A stretch of 64,000 bases of DNA. Source: an uncultured Clostridia bacterium. GTDB taxonomy: Bacteria > Bacillota > Clostridia > Oscillospirales > Acutalibacteraceae. Position numbers and translations under genes: made by a program. The stretch spans positions 62,001 to 126,000 of the forward strand of contig CALAUI010000019.1 of the NCBI GenBank assembly GCA_937892115.1, given 5' to 3'. Of the stretch, positions 43,454 to 51,150 are shown in pieces; the stretch's first letter is position 1; each line of letters opens with the position of its first letter. The notes beneath the pieces are model-generated. The model was not told the DNA's origin and made no database searches. It saw nothing but the letters and a program-made list of their open reading frames with translations.

Positions 43454-46093
43454 TTATTTTGCCATTTCTTTAAGAGTATCTTCAACCGCAGCCATTGCGG
43501 AATCAAGATTTGAAATATCCTTTGTACCTGCCATTGCGCTGTCGGGTCTGCCGCCGCCGGAGCCGCCTGCCAGACCTGCAATCTTCTTAACAAGATTTCC
43601 CGCGTGGGCACCGCCTGCCACCGCACCCTTACCGCAGGCGCAGGCGAAGTTTGCGCCGCTATGCTCCGCATTGATGCCGCAGATAAAGATGACAAGGTTA
43701 TCTTCATCCTTTGCCTTGTCGCACATATTTCTCAGTTCACCGGGATTTACGCCCTCAACCGTGGCGGTAATGAGCTTGAATGAACCGACCTCAACCGCAT
43801 TATTCATAAGGTCGCCGGTCTTCATTGCGGAAATTTCGCCTCTGAGCTTTTCAATTTCCTTTTCCGCCTGCTTCAGGTCATTCATGAGCGAAACGGCTCT
43901 CTTGTCAATATCAGCCGTGTTTGCAAGCTTCATTGCTGCGGCGGTATTTCTGATAAGCTCGTTATTCTTTGCAATATAATCAATCACTCCCCTGCCTGTT
44001 ACGCCTTCTATTCTGCGTACACCTGCGGCAACAGAGGATTCGGATACAATCTTGAACAGACCGATTTTACCGGTATTTGAAACATGAGTACCGCCGCAGA
44101 GCTCAGTTGAGAAATCTCCTGCCTTGACAACGCGTACGACGTCGCCGTATTTTTCGCCGAAGAGTGCCATTGCGCCCTGCTTCTTTGCTTCTTCAATGGG
44201 CATCTCGGTAACGGTTACGTCAACTGCGGAGAGAATAATCTCATTTACTCTGTCTTCAACCTTCTGAATTTCCTCGGGTGTGAGAGCGGAGAAATGGGTA
44301 AAGTCAAATCTGACGGCACCTGAATTTACAAGCTGACCTGCCTGCTCAACGTGAGTACCCAGAAGCTCTCTGAGTGCCGCCTGGAGAAGGTGAGCGGAGG
44401 TGTGGTTCCTTGCGGTCGCTTCACGGGAATCAACATTGATTTCGGCCTTTGCCTTATCACCTATGCCGATGCTTTCGCCGGAAATAATCTTACCGATGTG
44501 AAGAACGTTTCCGTCACCGTTCTTTGCGGTGGCTTCAACCTCAAATACAACTCCGTTTGAGAAGGTAAGAGTACCCGTATCGCCTACCTGACCGCCGCTT
44601 TCGCCGTAGAATACGGTCCTGTCAAGAACGATGGCGGCTTCGCTGTCCGCATCCGCGAAATCAACTCTTTCGCCGTTTACGATGATTGCCTTTACCGTTC
44701 CCTCGCAGGTATAGTCGGAGTAGCCGAGGAACTCTGTTTTTTCAATATCCTTAAGGGATGCGCTTCCGCCCTTCCATGCCTCCGCACCCGCATCCTTACG
44801 GGCTGCTCTTGCGGCTGCTCTGCTCTCGGCATAAAGACGGCGGTATTCATCAATATCAACAGTCATACCCTTTTCGTTGAGAAGCTCAACGGTAAGGTCA
44901 ATGGGGAAGCCGAAGGTATCCTGAAGCTTGAATGCATCGGCACCGGAAAGAACACCCGTGTCATTCTTTGCAATAATATCTTCAAGGAGCATAAGTCCGG
45001 TATCAACGGTCTTATTGAAGCTCTCTTCCTCTGCCTTGATGACCTTTACGATAAGGTCGTGCTTTTCAACAAGATTGGGATAAGCGTTTGCGTTTTCGCT
45101 GATTACCGTTTCGGCGACCTCATAAAGGAAGGTGCCTTCAATACCGAGTAATCTGCCGTGACGGGCGGCTCTTCTGAGGAGGCGGCGAAGCACGTAGCCC
45201 CTGCCCTCGTTTGAAGGCATAACGCCGTCACCAATCATAAATGTGGTGCTTCTGATATGGTCTGTGATGACGCGAAGGGAAACATCCTTCTTTTCGTCAA
45301 CGTGATATTCAATACCCGCTTTTCTGATGATATGCTTCATTATATTCTGAACGGTGTCAACCTCAAAGAGATTGTCAACACCCTGCATGATGCAGGCAAG
45401 ACGTTCAAGACCCATACCGGTATCAATATTGCAGTTCTTGAGGCGGGTATAATTATTGTTTCCGTCATTTTCAAACTGGGTAAATACGAGATTCCAGAAT
45501 TCGGTGTATCTGTCACAGTCACAGCCGACCTTACAGTCGGGTGAGCCGCAGCCGTACTTTTCGCCTCTGTCAAAATAAAGCTCCGAGCAGGGACCGCAGG
45601 GACCTGCGCCGTGCTCCCAGAAATTATCCTCTTTGCCCAGGCGGGAAACGTGGTCGGGTGCTACGCCGATTTCCTTTGTCCAGATGTCGTATGCTTCGTC
45701 ATCATCCTGATAAACGGTGACGTGAAGCTTGTCAACGGGCATTTTCATGACCTCGGTGCAGAATTCCCACGCCCATCTTGTGGCTTCCTTCTTGAAATAA
45801 TCGCCGAATGAAAAGTTACCCAGCATCTCAAAGTAGGTACCGTGTCTTGCGGTAACGCCGACTCTCTCAATATCGGGAGTACGGATACACTTCTGACAGG
45901 TAGTCACTCTGCTGCGGGGAGGAGTAAGCTCGCCCGTAAAATATTTTTTCAGAGGTGCCATGCCTGCGTTGATAAGCAGCAGACTCTTGTCACCCTGAGG
46001 AACAAGTGAAAAGCTGGGCATTCTCAGATGTCCCTTTGATTCATAAAACTCGAGATATTTCTCTCTTATCTCGTTGAGACCCATCCATTCCAT
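43454..46093 (-). CDS. alaS: Alanyl-tRNA synthetase
   Basis: 879 residues, full length. Class II catalytic core (MPSFSLVPQGDKSLLLINAG; RVTTCQKCIRTPDIERVG), tRNA-recognition region, the editing domain with HTSAHLLQAAL and CGGTHVSNTG, and the C-Ala/DHHA1 end with GGSGGGRPDSAMAGTKD. GGAGG lies 11 bases ahead of ATG 46093. Controlled by the T-box leader upstream. First gene of the operon alaS-hinT-apt-comEC-holA-TOPRIM-ispF. Confidence 0.98.
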   Translation of the reverse strand: MEWMGLNEIREKYLEFYESKGHLRMPSFSLVPQGDKSLLLINAGMAPLKKYFTGELTPPRSRVTTCQKCIRTPDIERVGVTARHGTYFEMLGNFSFGDYFKKEATRWAWEFCTEVMKMPVDKLHVTVYQDDDEAYDIWTKEIGVAPDHVSRLGKEDNFWEHGAGPCGPCSELYFDRGEKYGCGSPDCKVGCDCDRYTEFWNLVFTQFENDGNNNYTRLKNCNIDTGMGLERLACIMQGVDNLFEVDTVQNIMKHIIRKAGIEYHVDEKKDVSLRVITDHIRSTTFMIGDGVMPSNEGRGYVLRRLLRRAARHGRLLGIEGTFLYEVAETVISENANAYPNLVEKHDLIVKVIKAEEESFNKTVDTGLMLLEDIIAKNDTGVLSGADAFKLQDTFGFPIDLTVELLNEKGMTVDIDEYRRLYAESRAAARAARKDAGAEAWKGGSASLKDIEKTEFLGYSDYTCEGTVKAIIVNGERVDFADADSEAAIVLDRTVFYGESGGQVGDTGTLTFSNGVVFEVEATAKNGDGNVLHIGKIISGESIGIGDKAKAEINVDSREATARNHTSAHLLQAALRELLGTHVEQAGQLVNSGAVRFDFTHFSALTPEEIQKVEDRVNEIILSAVDVTVTEMPIEEAKKQGAMALFGEKYGDVVRVVKAGDFSTELCGGTHVSNTGKIGLFKIVSESSVAAGVRRIEGVTGRGVIDYIAKNNELIRNTAAAMKLANTADIDKRAVSLMNDLKQAEKEIEKLRGEISAMKTGDLMNNAVEVGSFKLITATVEGVNPGELRNMCDKAKDEDNLVIFICGINAEHSGANFACACGKGAVAGGAHAGNLVKKIAGLAGGSGGGRPDSAMAGTKDISNLDSAMAAVEDTLKEMAK

Positions 46094-46132
46094 AATGAAA
46101 TATACCTCCGTTGGGCAAATATAGATAAATTG

Positions 46133-46345
46133 AAAAAAAGGTGCAGTAATCCAATTGGACGGGACGATTCAATGAACCGCGGTACCACCCGAATTGTGCA
46201 GCTGCACCTCTCAATAATCTTAACGTGATCAACGCCGCTCCTCATCGGAGCAGAGCTCGGAAGCGGCCCTCCGGCTTCATATTCACAACTGCCTCTCAGC
46301 AAACGGCAGTCTCTCTGTGTGACAAAACCGGATTATTCTTCTTCA
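46133..46345 (-). promoter_or_regulatory. T-box riboswitch (alanine) leading alaS
   Basis: On the minus strand, a Stem I closed by AAGCG/CGCTT carries the AGAGAG and TTTGCTGAGAGGCAGT elements of the distal loop. The probable specifier is GCC (46275-46273) after GAA, reading alanine tRNA. The T-box core CGGGTGGTACCGCGG is at 46195-46178, followed by CGTCCC. The terminator pairs GGTGCAG (46208-46202) with CTGCACC (46146-46140), then seven T. Uncharged tRNA-Ala would favour the antiterminator and turn on alaS. T-box and terminator are certain; the specifier position is inferred. Confidence 0.92.
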
Positions 46346-46351
46346 TCGCTT

Positions 46352-46379
46352 TTTATATTGAATTATTTGACTTCCTCAA
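46352..46379 (-). promoter_or_regulatory. Candidate promoter of the alaS T-box leader
   Basis: TTGAGG (46379-46374), 16 bases, TATAAA (46357-46352) on the minus strand, overlapping the last codons and stop of the preceding gene. Placement just before Stem I is right; the -35 is imperfect. Confidence 0.5.
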
Positions 46380-48336
46380 GAAGTCCCATTGAAACGTAAC
46401 CGAATCCGCCGCCGTTGACTTCAATCTTGAGCCAATCCTTGCCTCTTGAGTCCTTCTCAATGGCAACGCCCTCTAAGATTGAGCCGGGAGTCCTTGAGCC
46501 GATCCATTCACCCTTTGAGCCGGGTGTTCTTCTGACGTTGGCACCGTCGCCGACTACCTTATAGTGTTTGCCGATGGCATCGGTATTGATAACGTCACCG
46601 TTTTCGTCTGTCTGGGGTGCGGTGGTGGTAACGATTTCGGGGCCTGCAGACTTGAAGTTCTTGACAGCGTCGCCTACAAGGATGAATCCCCATTTACCGT
46701 CCTTCTTGGCAATGAACACACCGTTTTTGCCTGCGAGGATTTCGGAATATTCAAAATCGGTAACAAGCTCGTTATCCTTATTGATAATAGCCATCTTACC
46801 GTCCTTCATAACTGCTGCATAACCGTCGGTGAAGGGTCTGCATACGTCCATAGCGGCGATATTTGACTTATCCGTAGCATTAACGGCATCATAATCAAAG
46901 GGAATTACTTCCTTGCCGGTATCGTCAACATAGCCCCACTTACCCTTCTTATTCTGAGCGGCGGCAAGTCCTTCAAAGAATCTGTCTCTCTCTTCATATT
47001 TGAAATCCTTGTCAAGCTCGGAAAGCTCTGTGGGATGGTCGGGATGCTGCTCGCTGATTTCAACGGTACCGTTGGAATACTTGGCGTAGGTCTTGGTGCC
47101 GTTTACGTTGACATAAACATGATACATACCGCTGCCGCCGTTTGCTTCGCTGTAATCCTTACCGAGACTGCAGTTTACGAACTGGCTGTCATAAGCGGGC
47201 TGTACAAGGACGTTGCCCTCGTAATCCATAAGGCCGTATTTATTATTGGTTGCCTTGAACGAGCAGAAATACTCGTTGATATACTTGATTTCGGCGCAGT
47301 CTTCAAATCCGCCTGCCTGCCACTTGACCTCAACATCCGCTTTCTTTTGTCTGCCGCCGAGGACAACACCGAGAATGATGATGAGGATGAGAAGAGCGGC
47401 CGCACCTGCACCGCAGAGAGCAAGAAATCTGGGATTATACTTTTTAAGCTTTGCGGAAATAAATGATTTTGCACTGTCAACAATACCCGCAAAGCCGGAT
47501 TTCTTCTGAACAGACGTAGGTACATCGGTCGCTTCGGGAGCGTTGTTATTGAACTTCTTGAAATTATAAACACCGGGCTCGTTATCCGATGATTTGACGG
47601 GGATATTGACACCGGTTTCATCCGTCTTCTTAAGTCCCTGACCGAACGAAGGATTCTTCTTGATCTCCGCCTGCTTATAAACGTTGTATTTTTCAACGAC
47701 ATAGGCGAACATATCACGTACGGTCGCACCGTCAATATACACGTCCTCTGCATCACGCTTGAAGACTCTGTTGAGAACGGGATACTGTGCCGATGAAACA
47801 GTCAAAGGTGCCTGACTTCCCGAATCTCTGAAGATGATTTCCTTTGCTCTTGAAAGAACGGAATTTGCCGTGCTTTCGGAAACATTAAGGTATCTTGAAA
47901 TGGGACCTACGGGCATACCGCTGAAATAGTGGAGAACTACCGCACTTCTCATCTCGGGACTGAGGGAAGCAACGGAATTGACTGCCGCAGCCGCCTTTGC
48001 TTCGTCTTCGTAAACATCCTCGGAAAGGAACTCAAGAGCACTTTCGGGAACATCCGAAACGGCATCCGTAAAGGTAAACTTCTGTGTTTCCTTGTAAACG
48101 GCAGCGATATTTTGCCTCATATAAATTTCAAATGCTTCGGGCTTCTTGAGCCGTGCCACGGTGCAGAAAACCCTTGCATAGGCATTCTTTGTAATTTCAG
48201 CTGCTTCATCTGCATCGTTACTGAGTCTGAGAGCAAGGTAGTAAGATGATTTTAACGTTTTTGCGTAAAGCTTTCCGATAGCTTCGATGTCGCCCTGAGC
48301 AGCGGCGGCAACGTAGCGGGTAATATCTTCGCTCAC
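46363..48336 (-). CDS. Membrane protein: ECF-sigma-like N-terminus, WG repeats, SH3 domain
   Basis: 657 residues in an unusual order. Residues 10-85 resemble sigma-70 region 2 (GDIEAIGKLYAKTLKSSYYL; EITKNAYARVFCTVARLKKP) and 120-170 resemble region 4 with a helix-turn-helix (LSPEMRSAVVLHYFSGMPV; YLNVSESTANSVLSRAKEII). A linker leads to one membrane segment (about 303-328). Outside are about three or four WG repeats (NKYGLMDYEGNVLVQPAYD; GKWGYVDDTGKEVIPFDYD; GKWGFI) and a bacterial SH3 domain (590-657, DGANVRRTPG). It could be a membrane-tied transcription factor sensing the wall. No anti-sigma gene is near. Domain reading is sound; function is inference. Confidence 0.8.
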   Translation of the reverse strand: MSEDITRYVAAAAQGDIEAIGKLYAKTLKSSYYLALRLSNDADEAAEITKNAYARVFCTVARLKKPEAFEIYMRQNIAAVYKETQKFTFTDAVSDVPESALEFLSEDVYEDEAKAAAAVNSVASLSPEMRSAVVLHYFSGMPVGPISRYLNVSESTANSVLSRAKEIIFRDSGSQAPLTVSSAQYPVLNRVFKRDAEDVYIDGATVRDMFAYVVEKYNVYKQAEIKKNPSFGQGLKKTDETGVNIPVKSSDNEPGVYNFKKFNNNAPEATDVPTSVQKKSGFAGIVDSAKSFISAKLKKYNPRFLALCGAGAAALLILIIILGVVLGGRQKKADVEVKWQAGGFEDCAEIKYINEYFCSFKATNNKYGLMDYEGNVLVQPAYDSQFVNCSLGKDYSEANGGSGMYHVYVNVNGTKTYAKYSNGTVEISEQHPDHPTELSELDKDFKYEERDRFFEGLAAAQNKKGKWGYVDDTGKEVIPFDYDAVNATDKSNIAAMDVCRPFTDGYAAVMKDGKMAIINKDNELVTDFEYSEILAGKNGVFIAKKDGKWGFILVGDAVKNFKSAGPEIVTTTAPQTDENGDVINTDAIGKHYKVVGDGANVRRTPGSKGEWIGSRTPGSILEGVAIEKDSRGKDWLKIEVNGGGFGYVSMGLLEEVK

Positions 48337-48382
48337 GTAAATTCACTCCAATCCATAAAAATTATTAGCCATCTTAAGGAGT

Positions 48383-48411
48383 ATTCTATAATAAAGAGTA
48401 TTTTTTGTCAA
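48383..48411 (-). promoter_or_regulatory. Promoter of the sigma-WG-SH3 gene
   Basis: Perfect TTGACA (48411-48406), 17 bases, TAGAAT (48388-48383) on the minus strand. A normal housekeeping promoter, not an obvious ECF-type one. Confidence 0.75.
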
Positions 48412-48430
48412 GCATATATAAAAATAAAAG

Positions 48431-48459
48431 TTGATTTTTGTGAAATTCGGGTATAAAAT
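48431..48459 (+). promoter_or_regulatory. Promoter of the PHP gene
   Basis: TTGATT (48431-48436), 17 bases, TAAAAT (48454-48459). Divergent from the sigma-WG-SH3 promoter, with 20 bases between the two -35 boxes. Confidence 0.65.
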
Positions 48460-48491
48460 AGCCCTGAAACAGTGAAAAGAGGAAACAGATT

Positions 48492-49160
48492 ATGAGTTAC
48501 AGATTTGATATGCACATTCACACAAGCGAATCCAGCGGCTGCGGAGAGGTATCCGCAAAAGACGTTGTCGAAAGATACATAAACCTCGGATACGACGGAA
48601 TCTGCATTACCGATCACATGAACGTACACAACGCAAAAAAATTCGGCAGCACCTATCCCGAGCAGGCAGAGGCGTTCCTCAGAGGTTACCGTGCTGCAAA
48701 AGAAGCCGCAGGCAACAGACTGAAGGTCATACTCGGAATGGAAATACGCTTCCTTGATTACGATAACGACTATCTGGTATTCGGCTTTGACGAGGATTTC
48801 ATATTCGGAAGAGATCTGACAAAATTTGAGGAGCTTGAGCAGTTCAGACCCTTTGCCGATGAAAACGGACTCGTCATTTATCAGGCACATCCCTTCAGGG
48901 ACAATATGTCAATCGTGGACACTTCCCTGCTTGACGGCATTGAGGTCTACAACGGTCACGGCGGTCACGATTCAAGAAACGATATGGCTTATGCCTGGGC
49001 AAAAAGAAACGGCAAGAGAATGTCCTCCGCTTCGGATTTCCACCGCGAAACGGGAATGGAGCCCGGCGGCATCCTACTTGACGGAATGCCGGAGGATTCA
49101 AAGGAATTTGCCCGGATGCTCATCAACAACGAATACAAGCTGAAAGTATTTGTGAAATAA
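48492..49160 (+). CDS. PHP-domain phosphoesterase-like protein
   Basis: 222 residues of the polymerase-and-histidinol-phosphatase fold. Metal-binding motifs are RFDMHIHTSES at the start, CITDHMN, a Glu in ILGMEIRF, YQAHPF and the C-terminal SASDFHRE. These fit a trinuclear metal phosphoesterase. The substrate is unknown; related proteins hydrolyse nucleotides or sugar phosphates. Short SD-like GAGG precedes ATG 48492. Single gene closed by a terminator. Confidence 0.88.
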   Translation: MSYRFDMHIHTSESSGCGEVSAKDVVERYINLGYDGICITDHMNVHNAKKFGSTYPEQAEAFLRGYRAAKEAAGNRLKVILGMEIRFLDYDNDYLVFGFDEDFIFGRDLTKFEELEQFRPFADENGLVIYQAHPFRDNMSIVDTSLLDGIEVYNGHGGHDSRNDMAYAWAKRNGKRMSSASDFHRETGMEPGGILLDGMPEDSKEFARMLINNEYKLKVFVK

Positions 49161-49166
49161 GAAAAG

Positions 49167-49199
49167 CGGCAGACATCAGACGATGCCTGCCGTAATTTT
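49167..49199. terminator. Bidirectional terminator between PHP and DUF2804 genes
   Basis: CGGCAGACATC pairs with GATGCCTGCCG (one A-C mismatch) around AGAC. TAATTTTA follows on plus; CTTTTCTTATTT follows on minus, so it can serve both convergent genes. Confidence 0.8.
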
Positions 49200-49210
49200 A
49201 TATCCGTAAA

Positions 49211-50284
49211 TTACCAGCGGTTTTCAACGTATTCGCAGAATGCATACATATCCTTGATTTCAAGAACTGTGCCGTCGTCAAGTGTAGCTGTGCCGTTCCA
49301 CTTGCCGTGTACCTGATGGCTGTGCATTCTCATTACCTTGACATTAAGGTCAAGATGATTGTCAAATACGGGTGTCATGGTCATATTGAATCTGCCGTCT
49401 TCGGAAACGAACTTCCAGGGCTCCATATACTTATCGGGCTTGGGGAAGGTCTCAACATCAATCGCGCCGAACTTATGAGCTTTGCCGTCATAGAAAATGC
49501 AGGTTTCGGTGGCGTTGCTTTCGTTGCCGATACCCCATGTAATTTCAAAGCCGAAGGTATGCTTTTTGCCGTCGGCATCCTCAAGATAGGTCGAGCCGTT
49601 GCCCCAGTACCATACCATCTTATAAGGAGTACATACTCTGCCCCAGTCAAGAACGGTGAAGGTATCTTCCTTTGAAAATTCGTAAGTCTTGCCGCCGCAC
49701 TTGAAGAAGCCGGAGGTGGGCATACAATTGAGCTTGGTGGTCATAAAGTATCTGTCGGGATAACCGTCAAAGGGAAGAACGGTAGTGATATTTTCGTGAT
49801 CGGGAAGCATATCCATGGTGAACTGAGCTTCCGTATCATTCATCTTGAAGTAAAGAGTGCGCTCCGTTTCCTTTGTAACGAACTCAAAGGTCGCCTTTCC
49901 GACCGTATACGAAAGACGTGAGGGCTCGTCACCCTTGGGAGGAAGAAGATATTTATTGGTCTGGCCTACAAAGGGAGCCATTACGTTACAGATTTCTCCG
50001 CCGCCGGTAACGTCAATGAGAACGGCATTGATGTATCCGCCGAGAGTGATATTGGCAAAATTGAGCTGTACCATATATTTGCCGTTGCTGATCTGATAGA
50101 AATCCCATTCCTTACGGTGCATTTTGGGTTTTACTTTATTGCGGTCATACTCGAATACATTGTGTTTTGCCCAACCCGCTGCAAGAAGCTTGCCGTTATC
50201 ATCAAAAAGAGGAGTCTTTTCGGTATACTCGGTCTGCTTGCTTTTGTAACCCCAATCCTGCCAGGGCTTATAAGTTCTTTCCAT
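49211..50284 (-). CDS. DUF2804 family protein
   Basis: About 357 residues from ATG 50284 (AAGGAG 8 bases ahead; longer reading from 50344 would cross the promoter). The body is beta-rich with family motifs DWGRVCTPYKMVWYWGNGS and FGFEITWGIGNESNATETC; HSHQVHGKWNG is near the end. DUF2804 proteins resemble a lipocalin-like or hydroxy-lipid-related fold but have no proven activity. It has its own promoter and follows the BlaI-like repressor by 86 bases. Confidence 0.85.
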   Translation of the reverse strand: MERTYKPWQDWGYKSKQTEYTEKTPLFDDNGKLLAAGWAKHNVFEYDRNKVKPKMHRKEWDFYQISNGKYMVQLNFANITLGGYINAVLIDVTGGGEICNVMAPFVGQTNKYLLPPKGDEPSRLSYTVGKATFEFVTKETERTLYFKMNDTEAQFTMDMLPDHENITTVLPFDGYPDRYFMTTKLNCMPTSGFFKCGGKTYEFSKEDTFTVLDWGRVCTPYKMVWYWGNGSTYLEDADGKKHTFGFEITWGIGNESNATETCIFYDGKAHKFGAIDVETFPKPDKYMEPWKFVSEDGRFNMTMTPVFDNHLDLNVKVMRMHSHQVHGKWNGTATLDDGTVLEIKDMYAFCEYVENRW

Positions 50285-50315
50285 TATCATATCTCCTTTC
50301 ATTACTGACAAATCA

Positions 50316-50344
50316 ATATTAGCACACTGCAATCCCGATTTCAA
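50316..50344 (-). promoter_or_regulatory. Promoter of the DUF2804 gene
   Basis: TTGAAA (50344-50339), 17 bases, TAATAT (50321-50316) on the minus strand, between blaI-like stop and the DUF2804 start. Confidence 0.65.
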
Positions 50345-50370
50345 TAATGTTTACGATTATTTTCGGCAAA

Positions 50371-50730
50371 TCAGTCACCATAGTATTTGATTGCATTGTA
50401 AATATCAAAAAGGTCCTCACGGGTAAGCTGAACTCCGTCGCGGTAAGCGGCAACAAAACCGGGAACAGAGTCATTGAAATATTCATGAAGAAAAGAAAAC
50501 GCAATCATGTGATAATATTCTTTGCGGGTAATCCGTGCAATAACAATGCTGTCTGAATTAACAAGAAAATCCTTGTTGCAAAGGTTTTTCAGAACAGTAT
50601 ATCCGGTGGATTTTTTCCAGCCGAATTTCTCCGTCGCAAGGCGTACGAGCTCACCCGATTTTATGGGCTCATTCGCCCATACGAGCTCTGCAAATTTCAA
50701 TTCGGAGGGTCCGATGACGGAATCAAACAT
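50371..50730 (-). CDS. BlaI/MecI/CopY-family transcriptional repressor
   Basis: 119 residues. Winged helix of the penicillinase-repressor family: SELKFAELVWANEPIKSGEL and FGWKKSTGYTVLKNLCNKDFL (recognition helix), then a dimerisation tail. Classical members are cleaved by a BlaR1/MecR1 sensor; none is adjacent. AGAAGGAG precedes ATG 50730. Its own promoter carries two dyads (50772-50813), so autorepression is likely. The tail is of normal length. The signal that relieves it is unknown. Confidence 0.87.
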   Translation of the reverse strand: MFDSVIGPSELKFAELVWANEPIKSGELVRLATEKFGWKKSTGYTVLKNLCNKDFLVNSDSIVIARITRKEYYHMIAFSFLHEYFNDSVPGFVAAYRDGVQLTREDLFDIYNAIKYYGD

Positions 50731-50771
50731 AAAATCAGCTCCTTCTGTTGCGTAACAAGGGTTTCAAGGTC

Positions 50772-50813
50772 GGTCTATATCTTTAGACCACTTTAGTCTA
50801 ACATATATAGACC
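50772..50813 (-). promoter_or_regulatory. Paired operators of the BlaI-like repressor
   Basis: Dyad A: GGTCTA-6-TAGACC (50772-50789). Dyad B: AGTCTA-7-TAGACC (50795-50813). Four half-sites TCTA/TAGA in 42 bases. B covers the -10 box and spacer of the promoter, A the transcription start. The half-site differs from the TACA/TGTA core of staphylococcal bla operators. Confidence 0.75.
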
Positions 50814-50823
50814 AAAATGTCAA
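50795..50823 (-). promoter_or_regulatory. Promoter of the blaI-like gene
   Basis: Perfect TTGACA (50823-50818), 17 bases ending in TGT, and TAGACT (50800-50795) on the minus strand, overlapped by operator B. Confidence 0.65.
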
Positions 50824-51002
50824 TATTAATGTTTTTCCTCCGTTTCGGCCGCAAAAACGGCAAAATTCTGCAAATTTTCAAAACCGGATTGCAAAAAATA
50901 TTCACACGAAATCAGATGATATTTTTCCAATTTCGCACTATTTCCCGTAGTAAAGTGAAAATCTTTACTTTTTTATTTCTGTTTCAGCAATTTGATTATG
51001 GG

Positions 51003-51036
51003 GTTTTTCACATTTTTCACCGAGTTTTTCACATTT
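51003..51036 (+). repeat. 13-base direct repeat, 21-base period
   Basis: GTTTTTCACATTT occurs at 51003-51015 and again at 51024-51036, two helical turns apart, in the gap after nagA. Confidence 0.6.
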
Positions 51037-51040
51037 GAAA

Positions 51041-51081
51041 GGTGGTTGACTTTACAATTTCGTTCTGTAAAGTTAACCACC
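51041..51081. repeat. 16-base inverted repeat (hairpin)
   Basis: GGTGGTTGACTTTACA (51041-51056) and TGTAAAGTTAACCACC (51066-51081) are complementary but for one G-T, around a nine-base loop. No T-run follows on either strand, so it is not a standard terminator. It is 70 bases past the nagA stop. Confidence 0.8.
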
Positions 51082-51150
51082 TTGACAAGCCGTATTTTTG
51101 TATATTTTCAAGACGTTGTGAATATAAAAATCAATTTTGCAATTTTGCCT

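Larger units (their letters stand above)
50824..51150. other. 327-base AT-rich gap between nagA and blaI-like genes
   Basis: No convincing gene. It holds a 13-base direct repeat (51003-51036), a long hairpin (51041-51081) and a weak AT stem AGTAAAG/CTTTACT (50949-50969) followed by T on plus. A small RNA is possible but no matching promoter was found. Confidence 0.5.

Noticed and set aside
50817..51038. 73-codon Phe/Ile-rich open frame in the nagA-blaI gap (plus)
   Set aside because: No ribosome site, composition follows from AT-rich DNA, and it overlaps the blaI promoter.
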